NCBI RefSeq assembly: GCF_030294945.1 | Contig: NZ_AP018448.1 | Location: forward strand, 8,404,501 to 8,468,500 | Source of the DNA: Streptomyces graminofaciens | GTDB lineage: Bacteria; Actinomycetota; Actinomycetes; Streptomycetales; Streptomycetaceae | Direction: 5' to 3' | DNA length: 64,000 bases | Shown: positions 33,575 through 44,296 of the stretch, piece by piece | How positions within the stretch are numbered: the first letter of the stretch is position 1 | Layout of the letters: every line of letters begins with the position of its first letter | Position numbers and translations under genes: made by a program | Notes under the pieces: model-generated | Databases searched by the model: none | Told to the model about the DNA's origin: nothing | What the model saw: only the letters and a program-made list of their open reading frames with translations

Positions 33575-35622
33575 CCGCGGTGACTGCCCTCACCAACCAC
33601 GCGGATCACGCCGACGACACCGATCACACCGAGCACGCCGACGACACCGAGCACACCGATCACGCCAGTCACGCCAGTCACGCTGGTCACGGGGGAGGGG
33701 GCGACACCCAGGGGGACGATTGCGAGAACGGCTCCCCTGAAGACGGCCCTTCTGAGAACGGCCTCCCCGGAGAGGGCACATTCGACGGCGTACGAGCGGA
33801 CGGGGACGACTCCGGAAGCGGCGACAGCGACGATGCCGAGGCTGCCGACGAGTCCGAGAACGGCGCCCACGCGCGCGTGGCCGACGACGGCGTCTCCGCG
33901 GGCGAGGAATCCGGCGGCGACGCCTGGCACGACGGGCTGATCGCCCGGCGTGTGTCCGAGGTGGACGATGCCGCCGCCGGGCAGGCCGTGGTCGTGGAGA
34001 GCCGGGCTTCCCAAACGCAGCCCGCCGTTCCCCTCGCGTACGACATGGCCCTGCGGTCGCGGCTCGAAGCGTTGCGGGAGCTCGTGGGGCTTTCCCGTAC
34101 CCGGCTCGACAGCGGGACGCTCGCCGAGGCGGGGCGAGTGCTGGACGAGGCGGCGGCCCGGCGCAAGCTGTCGGGGCAGCACACCGTCGTCGCCATCGCG
34201 GGTGCCACCGGCAGCGGCAAGTCCACGCTCTTCAACGCCCTCGCCGGGGTCGCGATCTCGGAGACCGGGATGCGCAGGCCCACCACCGCGGCGCCCATCG
34301 TGTGCAGTTGGAGCGACGGCGCGTCGAGCCTCATCGACCGGCTCGGCGTTCCCGGGCGGCTGCGACGGCGGCCGTTGCAGAGCCCGGAGGCGGAGTCGCG
34401 GATGCGCGGGCTCGTCCTGGTGGACCTGCCCGACCACGACTCGGCGGCGGTGCAGCACCGGGAGCAGGTGGACCGGGTCCTCGCGCTCGTGGACGCGGTC
34501 GTCTGGGTCGTCGACCCGGAGAAGTACGCCGACGCCGTCCTCCACGAGCGCTATCTGCGGCCCATGGCGGGCCACGCGGAGGTCATGTTCGTCGTCCTCA
34601 ACCAGGTGGACCGGCTGCCCGGGGAGGCCGCCCACCAGGTCCTCGACGACCTGCGGCGACTGCTCGACGAGGACGGCATCCCGCTCCGGGAGTACGGCGA
34701 ACCGGGCGCCACCGTGCTCGCGCTGTCCGCGCTCACGGGGGACGGGGTGGGCGAACTGCGCGAGATGCTCGGGCAGTTCGTGGCCGAACGAGGCGCCCCG
34801 GCCCGCCGCGTCTCGGCCGACCTGGACGCGGCCGCGGCGCGGCTGTGGCCCGTGTACGCGACCCGGCGACGGACCGGGCTCAGCGAGCGGGCCCGCGACG
34901 AGTTCGCCGCCCGGCTCGCGGACGCCGTCGGCGCCACCGCGGCCGGCGAGGCCGCCGAACGCGCGTGGCTGCGCAATGCCAACCGCGCGTGCGGCACGCC
35001 CTGGCTACGGCTGTGGCGGTGGTACCAGGACCGGACCGAACCCCCGACCGGGCGGCTCGCGGTGCCGGCGCCCGTGGACGAGGAGGCCACCGCGCGTCAG
35101 CGCGTCGAACACGCCGTACGCACGCTGTCGGAGCGGGCCGTGGCGGGGCTGCCCGCGCCCTGGGCCCTGGCGGTGCGCGAGGCCGCCGTGCGCGGGGCCC
35201 AGGGGCTGCCGGAGGCGCTGGACGAGCTGGCGGTGCGGGCCGGTACGCCGGCCGGACGGCCGCCGCGGCCCGGCTGGTGGCCGGTCGCGGTGCTCGCGCA
35301 GGCGTCCATGACGATCCTCCAAGTCGTCGGCGGACTGTGGCTGTTGGGGCAGATCATCGGTGTCATGGCACCGAACCTCGGGGTGCCGGTGCTGCTGATG
35401 GCGATCGGCATCGTCGGCGGCCCGACCGTCGAGTGGAGCTGCAGAATGGCGGCACGGGGGCCGGCGCGGCGCTACGGCCTCGAAGCGGAACGGCGGCTGC
35501 GGGGAGCGGCGGCCTCGTGCGGCCGGGCCCGCGTGCTGGACCCGGTGGCGGCGGAGCTGCTGCGCTACCGGGAGGTCCGGGAGCAGTACGGGCGGGTGCT
35601 GGGGGCGGCGCCGGTGGGATGA
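33571..35622 (+). CDS. dynB: Dynamin-like GTPase DynB with His/Asp-rich N-terminus
   Basis: 683-aa partner of DynA. The first about 40 residues contain a repeated His/Asp tract ([20 protein letters not shown]), followed by an acidic region to about residue 130. The GTPase domain has [44 protein letters not shown] and [15 protein letters not shown]. The C-terminal part has two hydrophobic segments ([38 protein letters not shown]) that would anchor it in the membrane. GTG 33571 overlaps the dynA stop. Confidence 0.85.
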   Translation: MTAVTALTNHADHADDTDHTEHADDTEHTDHASHASHAGHGGGGDTQGDDCENGSPEDGPSENGLPGEGTFDGVRADGDDSGSGDSDDAEAADESENGAHARVADDGVSAGEESGGDAWHDGLIARRVSEVDDAAAGQAVVVESRASQTQPAVPLAYDMALRSRLEALRELVGLSRTRLDSGTLAEAGRVLDEAAARRKLSGQHTVVAIAGATGSGKSTLFNALAGVAISETGMRRPTTAAPIVCSWSDGASSLIDRLGVPGRLRRRPLQSPEAESRMRGLVLVDLPDHDSAAVQHREQVDRVLALVDAVVWVVDPEKYADAVLHERYLRPMAGHAEVMFVVLNQVDRLPGEAAHQVLDDLRRLLDEDGIPLREYGEPGATVLALSALTGDGVGELREMLGQFVAERGAPARRVSADLDAAAARLWPVYATRRRTGLSERARDEFAARLADAVGATAAGEAAERAWLRNANRACGTPWLRLWRWYQDRTEPPTGRLAVPAPVDEEATARQRVEHAVRTLSERAVAGLPAPWALAVREAAVRGAQGLPEALDELAVRAGTPAGRPPRPGWWPVAVLAQASMTILQVVGGLWLLGQIIGVMAPNLGVPVLLMAIGIVGGPTVEWSCRMAARGPARRYGLEAERRLRGAAASCGRARVLDPVAAELLRYREVREQYGRVLGAAPVG

Positions 35623-35874
35623 GAGGCCCTCGCCGGATGAGGAGTTCACCCGGTCGGGTGACGGAGTTGTCCACAACTGGCGAGTAGCACACAGCGCTCA
35701 GCGGGCTCGGCCCGACGGCGGCAGTCTGAACCCGCGGCGATCGCACCGCAACGGAACACACCACATGGCGTGGCCGACGCGATCACCGCGAGCAGACGCA
35801 GCCGTACGGGACGGGCCCGTACGCGTATCCGGCCGGTGCCGACTGCGGCGCCGGCCCGAAGGAGGGGTTCGCGC

Positions 35875-36366
35875 ATGAACGAGACGATGGTGTGCGTGGT
35901 GGGGAACGTGGCGACGCAGCCGGTCTGCCGGGAGTCGTCGACGGGCTCGTCGGCCCGGTTCCGGCTGGCGGTGACCTCGCGGTACTGGGACCGGGAGAAG
36001 AACGAGTGGGCGGACGGCCACACCAACTTCTTCACGGTGTGGGCGAGGCGCACGCTCGCCGCCAACGTCGGCTCGTCCGTGTCACTGGGCGATCCGGTGG
36101 TGGTGCACGGCCGGTTGAAGGTGCGCACCGAGCAGCGGGACGGACAGAGCTGGGCCTCGGCGGACGTCGACGCGGTGGCGATCGGCCACGATCTGTCGCG
36201 AGGTACGTCGGCGTTCCGGCGGACGCCCAGGGGTGAGGGCACGCTGACGGCATCTCAGACGCAGTCCCAGTCCGAGCCGAACTGGGAGACGTCCCCGACG
36301 TCCCCGACGTCACCGGAGCGCGAGGAGGCGGCTCAACTGCGGCGACAGACAGCCGGAGTGACGTGA
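35875..36366 (+). CDS. ssb: Single-stranded DNA-binding protein (SsbB-type)
   Basis: 163-aa OB-fold SSB: MNETMVCVVGNVATQPVCRE, SARFRLAVTSRYWDREKNEW, FFTVWARRTLAANVGSSVSL, GDPVVVHGRLKVRTEQRDGQ. The C-terminal tail is Ser/Thr/Pro-rich and lacks the acidic DDDIPF-type tip that recruits repair proteins, as in the paralogous SsbB of Streptomyces used in sporulation. ATG 35875 is set by a strong GAAGGAGG at 35858-35865. It lies downstream of dynAB. Confidence 0.9.
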   Translation: MNETMVCVVGNVATQPVCRESSTGSSARFRLAVTSRYWDREKNEWADGHTNFFTVWARRTLAANVGSSVSLGDPVVVHGRLKVRTEQRDGQSWASADVDAVAIGHDLSRGTSAFRRTPRGEGTLTASQTQSQSEPNWETSPTSPTSPEREEAAQLRRQTAGVT

Positions 36367-36653
36367 CATCAGCTCTGATGACCGCCATCAGCGACTGAAC
36401 TACGGTTTATCGACACATGCGTTGCGAGAGTTCCGGTACGGACCCATGTCGGCCCCATCGATTTGTCGATAAGTGTTGTCCGCCGGCTGTGCGCGCGATA
36501 ACGATTCCGAGTCGGATCGGTTGTCCGACCATACGACTGGGAAGAGGGGTGCGCCGCTTCCCTAGGATGCCGGGCATAGCTCACGGGGCTTCTGATTCTG
36601 CTGGTGGGACCACAACCCCCCACGTCAACGGGTCCTGCTCGAAGGGAATTTCT

Positions 36654-38072
36654 GTGGTTTCTTCGTTCTCGGCGTCGTTCTTCAGGTGGTCTTCGTGCAG
36701 GCGAGGGGCGGTCCGCGTTGCTGCTGTGACGGTTGCCTCCGGGCTCGTCGTCGCGGGCTCGATCGCCACCGCGACGACGGCCGCCGCCGATGACACGGCG
36801 CAGAGACCGGGCGGGGCGACGGCCACGATAGGCGGCCTGACGACGTACGGCGGGGCCGTGATCCACGACGGGGACGGGGAACAGCAGCTCCCCGCAGGCC
36901 TGTTCGAGATGTTCGTCGACGGCGGTGGCACCCTCCAGACCTACTGCGTCGACGTCCTGAACCCCACGCAGAAGGAAGCCAAGTACCAGGAGACCCCCTG
37001 GAGCGGCACCTCGCTGGACGGCAACAAGGACGCGGGCAGGATTCGCTGGATCCTGCAGAACTCCTACCCGCAGGTGAACGACCTCGCCGCGCTCGCCGCG
37101 AAGGCTGGGGCGAAGAGCCTCACCGAGCAGGACGCGGCGGCGGGCACGCAGGTGGCGATCTGGCGCTACTCGGACGGCGTCGATGTGACGGCGGTGGACC
37201 CGGAGGCGGAGAAGCTCGCCGACTATCTGCAGAAGAGCGCGCGGAATGTGGCGGAGCCGGCGGCCTCGCTGACCCTCGCCCCGTCGGCGGTCTCCGGCCG
37301 GCCCGGGGAGCGGCTCGGCCCGGTCACGGTGCACACCGACGCGGACGGGGTGACCCTGACTCCGCCCTCGGAGGCGACGGAGGCCGGTGTGAAGGTCGTC
37401 GACGCGGACGGCAAGCCCGTGACCTCGGCCACTGATGGCGGCGAGCTGTACTTCCAGGTGCCCGAGGACATGGCGGACGGCTCGGCCGAGCTGACCGTGC
37501 AGGCCTCCACCACCGTGCCGGTCGGCCGTGCCTTCACCTCCGAGACCCACAGCCAGACCCAGATCCTCGCGGGGTCCAGCGAGTCCACGGTCTCGGCGAC
37601 GGCGACCGCGAGCTGGGCGGAGGAGGGTGCGATACCGGCACTGTCCGCCGAGAAGAACTGCGCCGATGGGGGCCTGGACATCACGGCCGCCAACAAGGGG
37701 GACGAGACCTTCACCTTCGCGTTGATGGGGATCGAGTACGCCATCGACGCGGGCGAGACCCACACGGTGACGATCCCGCTCCAGGAGGATCAGGCGTACG
37801 ACTTCACGATCAAGGGGTCGAGCGGCTTCGCGCGGCAGTTCAAGGGCGTCCTGGACTGCCGGACGGAGACCGAGGCGAGTGCGGGCGGCGAGTCCGTGCA
37901 GACGCTCAGCGAGCCGAGCCCGGCGACCGTGGGCGGCAACGCCACCTCCGTGTCCACCGATCTCGCCGAGACCGGCAGCTCCGGCGCGACCCCGGTGATC
38001 GGGGGCATCGCCATCGCCCTGGTCGTGGTCGGCGGCGCGGTGATGGTCCTCCTGCGCAAGCGGAACCAGTGA
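36654..38072 (+). CDS. Thioester-domain cell-wall protein with LAxTG sorting signal
   Basis: 472-aa secreted surface protein. The signal peptide (to about residue 40) ends ATTAAADD. The TQXA thioester domain has the Cys in LQTYCVDVLNPTQ and the Gln in AAGTQVAIWRYSDG, which form an internal Cys-Gln thioester bond. The C-terminus has LAETGSSG, a hydrophobic span and RKRNQ, a class E-type sortase signal. GTG 36654 has GAAGGGA at 36641-36647. Such proteins probably attach covalently to surfaces; the target is unknown. The 287-bp gap upstream shows only a promoter-sized region. Confidence 0.88.
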   Translation: MVSSFSASFFRWSSCRRGAVRVAAVTVASGLVVAGSIATATTAAADDTAQRPGGATATIGGLTTYGGAVIHDGDGEQQLPAGLFEMFVDGGGTLQTYCVDVLNPTQKEAKYQETPWSGTSLDGNKDAGRIRWILQNSYPQVNDLAALAAKAGAKSLTEQDAAAGTQVAIWRYSDGVDVTAVDPEAEKLADYLQKSARNVAEPAASLTLAPSAVSGRPGERLGPVTVHTDADGVTLTPPSEATEAGVKVVDADGKPVTSATDGGELYFQVPEDMADGSAELTVQASTTVPVGRAFTSETHSQTQILAGSSESTVSATATASWAEEGAIPALSAEKNCADGGLDITAANKGDETFTFALMGIEYAIDAGETHTVTIPLQEDQAYDFTIKGSSGFARQFKGVLDCRTETEASAGGESVQTLSEPSPATVGGNATSVSTDLAETGSSGATPVIGGIAIALVVVGGAVMVLLRKRNQ

Positions 38073-38126
38073 TGACCGAACCTTGGTAATTCAACAGCGA
38101 GTGACCGCGTAGTGACCCTCGCGTGA

Positions 38127-38164
38127 CGTGGCCCCGGTACGCCTCCCCAGGCGCCGGGGCCACG
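38127..38164. terminator. Terminator hairpin after the thioester-protein gene
   Basis: CGTGGCCCCGG at 38127-38137 pairs with CCGGGGCCACG at 38154-38164 (11 bp); the 16-base loop can form an inner GCC/GGC pair. Confidence 0.8.
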
Positions 38165-38276
38165 TTCGTCCCGGCCTGAACGGGGCCTCACCTTCCGGTT
38201 TCCGTCGAGGGCTGGCCGTGCGGCAAGATGGGTGGTACTGCCCACTGCCAGATCTCAAGCTGCCGGACGGTTTCTC

Positions 38277-39941
<1,665 letters not shown>

Positions 39942-39947
39942 TCGATC

Positions 39948-40358
39948 TTGCGGCACATCTACCGCTGCCCGCTGCGCTGGGCGGACATGGACGCGTACGG
40001 CCACGTCAACAACGTGGTCTTCCTCCGGTACCTGGAGGAAGCCCGTATCGACTTCCTGTTCCGCCCGGAGAAGGACTTCAAGCAGGGGTCCGTGGTGGCA
40101 CGCCATGAGATCGACTACAAGCGGCAGCTGGTCCACCGCCACCAGCCGGTGGACATCGAGCTGTGGGTCACCCAGATAAGGGCGGCGTCGTTCACGATCG
40201 CCTACGAGGTCAAGGACCCGGACCAGGTCTACGTCCGGGCCTCGACGGTGATAGTGCCGTTCGACTTCGCGACCCAGCGGCCCCGCCGGATCACCTCCGA
40301 GGAACGCCAGTTCCTGGAGGAGTACAGGGATGACGAGGCGGAGGCCGTCGCCGCATGA
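39948..40358 (+). CDS. Acyl-CoA thioesterase, 4HBT hotdog family
   Basis: 136-aa hotdog thioesterase: RCPLRWADMDAYGHVNNVVF with the Asp/Asn pattern of 4-hydroxybenzoyl-CoA thioesterases, then FLRYLEEARIDFLF and VVARHEIDYKRQLVHRHQPV. It would hydrolyse an acyl-CoA; the acyl group is unknown. The start is TTG 39948, 6 bp after ettA. The last 4 bp overlap the next gene. Confidence 0.87.
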   Translation: MRHIYRCPLRWADMDAYGHVNNVVFLRYLEEARIDFLFRPEKDFKQGSVVARHEIDYKRQLVHRHQPVDIELWVTQIRAASFTIAYEVKDPDQVYVRASTVIVPFDFATQRPRRITSEERQFLEEYRDDEAEAVAA

Positions 40359-41050
40359 CGGTGCTCCACCTCGCCGACGAGGGGGAGGCGGCGGACTTCG
40401 CGGCCTTCCTCTCCCGGCTGCTCCACTACGACCGTGGAGCAGCGGTCCGCCTCCAGGCGGCCGGCACCGCACTCGCCGTCTTCGGCCGACCACCGTCCTT
40501 CGAGGTCCTGGCGATCCGCGCGGTCCGGCTCGCCAAGCCGTACGAACACGGGCTCGACGTCACGCTCGACGTGACCGTGTCGGCCGGTGAGATCCTGGAG
40601 TCCATCGACGAGTCGGCGGCCACGGTCGTCGTGCCTTCCGCCGTCACCGGGCCGCCGTGGGCCGGGGTACTGCCCCCGCGTGGCGGCTGGCGGCCCCAGG
40701 CCGGGCTGCCCGCGCCCGACGGGCTGCGGGCGATGGTCGCGGCGGCGGTGACCGAATTCCGGTCCCGTACGGAGGAGCTGGCGCCCGAGCGGCGTACGCG
40801 GGCCGAACTCGACCGGATCGGACGGGAGATCTGGTCCCGGACGGTCGGGGACACGCATCTGCCGGTACGGGCCGTGCACGCGGCCCAGTCGCTCGGCTTC
40901 CTCCGCCCCGCGACGCGGACGGTCGGCGCGCCCGACGAGACGCCGCTCGCACTGGTCGCGTCGGGAGCATGGCTCAGACTGCGCACGCCGTACGGGTCGA
41001 TCGCCGTGCGCAGGGCGGGACTCGGGGCGTTGGACGTCAGCGTCCGCTGA
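40355..41050 (+). CDS. Conserved actinobacterial protein of unknown function
   Basis: 231-aa cytoplasmic protein with no motif that I recognise. ATG 40355 overlaps the thioesterase stop (ATGA). Notable segments: FLSRLLHYDRGAAVRLQAAG, TALAVFGRPPSFEVLAIRAV, the Arg-rich helix RTRAELDRIGREIWSRTVGD, and AVHAAQSLGFLRPATRTVGA. Coupling to ettA and the thioesterase suggests a housekeeping role. Confidence 0.75.
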   Translation: MTVLHLADEGEAADFAAFLSRLLHYDRGAAVRLQAAGTALAVFGRPPSFEVLAIRAVRLAKPYEHGLDVTLDVTVSAGEILESIDESAATVVVPSAVTGPPWAGVLPPRGGWRPQAGLPAPDGLRAMVAAAVTEFRSRTEELAPERRTRAELDRIGREIWSRTVGDTHLPVRAVHAAQSLGFLRPATRTVGAPDETPLALVASGAWLRLRTPYGSIAVRRAGLGALDVSVR

Positions 41051-41066
41051 GGTCCGCCGGGCCCGG

Positions 41067-41480
41067 TCAGCCCGGGGCGTTCACCATCGACGCCGCGGCG
41101 TAGGTCATGTAGTTCCACAGCGTGCGCTCGTGCTCCTCGGAGAGGGCGAGCTCGTCCACGGCGTCCCGCATGTGCTTCAGCCAGGCGTCGTGCGCCGCGC
41201 GGTCGACGACGAACGGGGCGTGCCGCATCCGGAGGCGGGGGTGGCCGCGGTTCTCGCTGTACGTGGTGGGGCCGCCCCAGTACTGGATGAGGAAGAGCGT
41301 CAGACGGTCCTCGGCGGGGCCCAGGTCCTCCTCGGGGTACATGGGCCGCAGGATCGGGTCCTCGGCGACACCCTCGTAGAAGCGGCGCACGAGACGCCGG
41401 AAGGTCTCCTCGCCACCGACCTGCTCGTAGAAGGTCTGCTCCTGAAGCGTGCCCCGCCGAATCTCATTCACGTACCCCAT
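41067..41480 (-). CDS. glbO: Truncated haemoglobin, group II
   Basis: 137-aa globin of the 2-on-2 type. TFYEQVGGEETFRRLVRRFY carries the N-terminal helices with the group II QVGG motif, ILRPMYPEEDLGPAEDRL the EF region, GHPRLRMRHAPFVVD the proximal-His helix (LRMRHAPF), and AHDAWLKHMRDAVDELAL the G helix with Trp. It binds haem and O2 or NO. ATG 41480 (MGYVNEIRRGTLQ) gives the usual length. It is convergent with the upstream operon. Confidence 0.9.
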   Translation of the reverse strand: MGYVNEIRRGTLQEQTFYEQVGGEETFRRLVRRFYEGVAEDPILRPMYPEEDLGPAEDRLTLFLIQYWGGPTTYSENRGHPRLRMRHAPFVVDRAAHDAWLKHMRDAVDELALSEEHERTLWNYMTYAAASMVNAPG

Positions 41481-41589
41481 GGTCTCAGACGCGGTGACCG
41501 AGGACTCAAGGCCTAGGACCAGAGCTCTCCCGGAACACCGATGCGCTCCGGCACTCGCCTCGGCGGGCGACTCGCAGCACAGTGGAGGT

Positions 41590-42570
41590 ATGGGCACGCA
41601 CGCTGTGGACCACGGCTTGGAGCGCGTCGCCGCCGAGGCCCGGGCGGCGCTGGTGCGCGAGATCGAGGCGAGCGGGGCCTGGGAGGCCGACCCGGTGTGG
41701 CGGGAGGCGTTCGAGGCGGTGCCGCGTCACCTCTTCGTGCCGTACTACTACGTCGGCGCCCTGGGCGGCTTCGAGCGGCTCTGGGGCGAGGAGCGCGACC
41801 CCCGGCGGCGCGAGCGCTGGCTGCGGGGCGCTTACGCCGATACCCCGCTGGCCACCCGCGTACGCGACGGGGAGCTGATCTCCTCCAGCAGCCAGCCCTC
41901 GCTGATGGCGAAGATGCTGGTCGAGCTGGAGGTGACGGACGGCGACCGGGTGCTGGAGATCGGCGCGGGGACGGGGTACAACGCGGCTCTGCTCGCGCAC
42001 CGCCTGGGCGACGAACTCGTCACCACCGTCGACCTGGACATCGACATCACGGAGTCGGCGCGGCAGCATCTGGCCGCCGCCGGGTACCACCCGAGCGTCG
42101 TCACCGGGGACGGGGCGCGCGGGGTGCCCGAGCGCGCCCCGTACGACCGGATCATCGCGACCTGCACGCTGCACTCGATCCCGCGCCCCTGGCTCGCCCA
42201 GTGCACCCCCGGCGCGCGCATCCTGGCGCCGATGGCCACGGGGCTGATCCGGCTGCGGGTGCGGGACGGCGGGCACGCCGAGGGGCGGTTCCTGCACACA
42301 CCGGCGTACTTCGTACCGCTGCGCGGCGGCAGCGAGCCCGAAGCGGCCCATCCGCACCTGGGCGGGCTGCCGCGCCGGGCCAGGGACCATGAACTCTTCC
42401 GGTTCCTGATCTCCCTGACCGCGGGCAGCCTCGACCCCCGCGAGGCGCTCGCGCTCTGGGAGCGCGAGCGCATGCCGTCGCGCGAGCGGTACGGGATCAC
42501 GGTCAGCGGCGAAACTGCCTGGGCATGGCTGGACGACCCGGAGGGGCCGTATTCCTGGCCCCTCCCGTGA
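41590..42570 (+). CDS. SAM-dependent methyltransferase, isoaspartate methyltransferase-like
   Basis: 326-aa class I methyltransferase of the PCMT-like group. Motifs: PRHLFVPYYY, ISSSSQPSLMAKMLVELE (PCMT-type S-x-P-x-x-x motif), SAM-binding VLEIGAGTGYNAALLAHRLG, VDLDIDI, and YDRIIATCTLHSIPRPWL. The C-terminal part is longer than in true PCMT and has a WERERMPSRERYGITVSG segment, as in actinobacterial homologues linked to peptide modification. ATG 41590 has GTGGAGGT directly upstream. The substrate is unknown. Confidence 0.85.
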   Translation: MGTHAVDHGLERVAAEARAALVREIEASGAWEADPVWREAFEAVPRHLFVPYYYVGALGGFERLWGEERDPRRRERWLRGAYADTPLATRVRDGELISSSSQPSLMAKMLVELEVTDGDRVLEIGAGTGYNAALLAHRLGDELVTTVDLDIDITESARQHLAAAGYHPSVVTGDGARGVPERAPYDRIIATCTLHSIPRPWLAQCTPGARILAPMATGLIRLRVRDGGHAEGRFLHTPAYFVPLRGGSEPEAAHPHLGGLPRRARDHELFRFLISLTAGSLDPREALALWERERMPSRERYGITVSGETAWAWLDDPEGPYSWPLP

Positions 42571-42594
42571 CCCCGGCCGTGTGGGGCTGCTCGC

Positions 42595-44154
42595 TCAGCC
42601 CCGCCGGATCGTGATCGTCGTCCACGCCCCCACGTGCACCCGGTCCCCATCGCGGAGCGGGACCGGCACGAAGGGCTGGATCGGTTCCTCGGCGCCGTTG
42701 ACCGTGGTCCCGTTGGTGGAGTTCTGGTCGACGACCGCCCAGCTGCCGTCCGGCTGCTGCACCAGCACCGCGTGCTGGTGCGAGACACCCGGGTCCTCCG
42801 GCGGCACCGACAGATCGATGTCGGGGGTGTCGCCGGTGGAGTGCCGGCGGCGGCCGATGGTGATCTGGTTGCCGGTGAGGGGGCGCTGCTGCTCGGGGGA
42901 GTACGCGGGCAGGTTCAGCCCCGCGGCCTCGGGACCCGAGCGCTGCATCATCGCCATGAAGTAGTCGCGGTCCGGGCCGATCGTCATGGTCCATGTCGTC
43001 GGCGCCTGCGGATACGCCTGGTTGGGCGGGGCCTGGGTGACACCGGGCTGCGGGTAGCCGTAACCACCGGAGCGCGGTCCCGGACCACCGGGTCCGCCAT
43101 GCCCGCCGGGTCCACCATGCCCACCGGGTCCACCGGGACCGTTCGACGGCGGAGAGATCACCCAGTCGTCGTCCCCGCCCCCGAAGGACGGACCACCCGA
43201 CTGCGGGCCCGCGCCGGGACCACCAGGGCCGCCGCGCCCACCCGGGCCACCCGGCCCAGGCGACGTCGGCTGCGGCTGAGGCCGCCCCGGAGCCTGCGGG
43301 AACGCGGGCGGAGCCGCCGCCCCCGCCTGCTGGAACGCCTGCGGAGCGCCACCACCGGGCCCCTGAGCGCCGGGGCCACCAGGTCCACCGGGAGCGCTGA
43401 GACCCGGACCACCAGGCCCACCCGGCATCCCGGGCGTGGGCCCGGGCGGAGGCGGAACCGGTCGGGACGGATCGGCGCCGAAGCCCGAGGGCCCCGGCCC
43501 CGACGGAGGCGGACCCCCGGCCCCGGGCCGCGGCGGCTCGCCGAACAGCGAAGGACCACCGGGGCCAGGACCCTGTCCGGCTCCCGGGCCCGACGGAATC
43601 GGTTCCGCGGGCCGGTTCATCTGCGACGGACGCGAGCTCTGGTAGTCGTACCCGTCACCGCCCCCGAAGGACGGCGGAGGCGGCTGCTGGTACCGGGGCG
43701 CCGGGTTCCCGCCCGGACCCGCGCCGGGACCAGGACCGACACCCGGGCCGGGGCCGGGCCCCGGCCCGGGCGCGCCGCCGGGACCACCCGAGGGCGCCGA
43801 AGGCCGGGGCGCGGCCGGTGTGTACGTCGTCGCCGTGTTCGTCAGGAAGTTCCACCGGCACTCCTCGCAGAACGGCGTACTGCCCTCGCGGGGCGTACGG
43901 CACTGCGGGCACAGCTCGGGCTCGGCTGCGAAATGAGGTCGCCCACCGGGGCCACCGAAGCCAGGGCCACCGGGCCCACCGGGTCCGCCCGCGCCCGGAG
44001 GCGGGGGAGGCGAGCCGGGCGGCGGATAGCCGTAACCGGCACCCGGAGGCGGCGGCGGTGGAGGCGGCGGGGGTACGGCACCGGCCATACGGTGACCGCA
44101 GACCTCGCACCAGTCGTCGGAACCCGACTGGTGTCCGTTCGGGCAGGTCGGCAT
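42595..44154 (-). CDS. FHA-domain protein with zinc ribbons and Pro/Gly-rich linker
   Basis: 519-aa protein. An N-terminal zinc ribbon (CPNGHQSGSDDWCEVCG) and a second one (CPQCRTPREGSTPFCEEC, about residues 84-101) flank a Pro/Gly run. A very long Pro/Gly-rich disordered part (about 110-375) follows. The C-terminal FHA domain (ITIGRRRHSTGDTPDIDLSV, GVSHQHAVLVQQPDG, QNSTNGTTVNGAEEPI) has the Arg, Ser-His and Asn residues that bind phosphothreonine. It is the likely output protein of the PknG-type kinase encoded nearby, comparable in role to mycobacterial GarA. Confidence 0.87.
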   Translation of the reverse strand: MPTCPNGHQSGSDDWCEVCGHRMAGAVPPPPPPPPPPGAGYGYPPPGSPPPPPGAGGPGGPGGPGFGGPGGRPHFAAEPELCPQCRTPREGSTPFCEECRWNFLTNTATTYTPAAPRPSAPSGGPGGAPGPGPGPGPGVGPGPGAGPGGNPAPRYQQPPPPSFGGGDGYDYQSSRPSQMNRPAEPIPSGPGAGQGPGPGGPSLFGEPPRPGAGGPPPSGPGPSGFGADPSRPVPPPPGPTPGMPGGPGGPGLSAPGGPGGPGAQGPGGGAPQAFQQAGAAAPPAFPQAPGRPQPQPTSPGPGGPGGRGGPGGPGAGPQSGGPSFGGGDDDWVISPPSNGPGGPGGHGGPGGHGGPGGPGPRSGGYGYPQPGVTQAPPNQAYPQAPTTWTMTIGPDRDYFMAMMQRSGPEAAGLNLPAYSPEQQRPLTGNQITIGRRRHSTGDTPDIDLSVPPEDPGVSHQHAVLVQQPDGSWAVVDQNSTNGTTVNGAEEPIQPFVPVPLRDGDRVHVGAWTTITIRRG

Positions 44155-44227
44155 GTCGGCGCTTCCCCCTCTCCTTTCCGGCCTCTCGGCCGGGTCCTGT
44201 GGCCCACCGTCGGGCCGTGGCGGCCAC

Positions 44228-44267
44228 TTCGGGCCGGTGTAGCCGTTTTCGGGCCGGTGTGGCCGTT
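44228..44267. repeat. Tandem 20-bp direct repeat upstream of the FHA gene
   Basis: TTCGGGCCGGTGT(A/G)GCCGTT occurs twice head-to-tail (44228-44247, 44248-44267) in the 142-bp gap before the FHA gene. It is possibly a regulator site or simple slippage. Confidence 0.55.
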
Positions 44268-44296
44268 TCTGTCAGGATCCCCAGCTGGGGGAGCCG

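Noticed and set aside
33598..33692. Short repeats in the dynB 5' end considered as CRISPR or mobile DNA
   Set aside because: They are in-frame codon repeats encoding a His/Asp-rich tract of the DynB protein.
33034..34635. 533-aa minus-strand frame opposite dynA-dynB
   Set aside because: Shadow of two GTPase genes with intact P-loops; its own translation has no domain.
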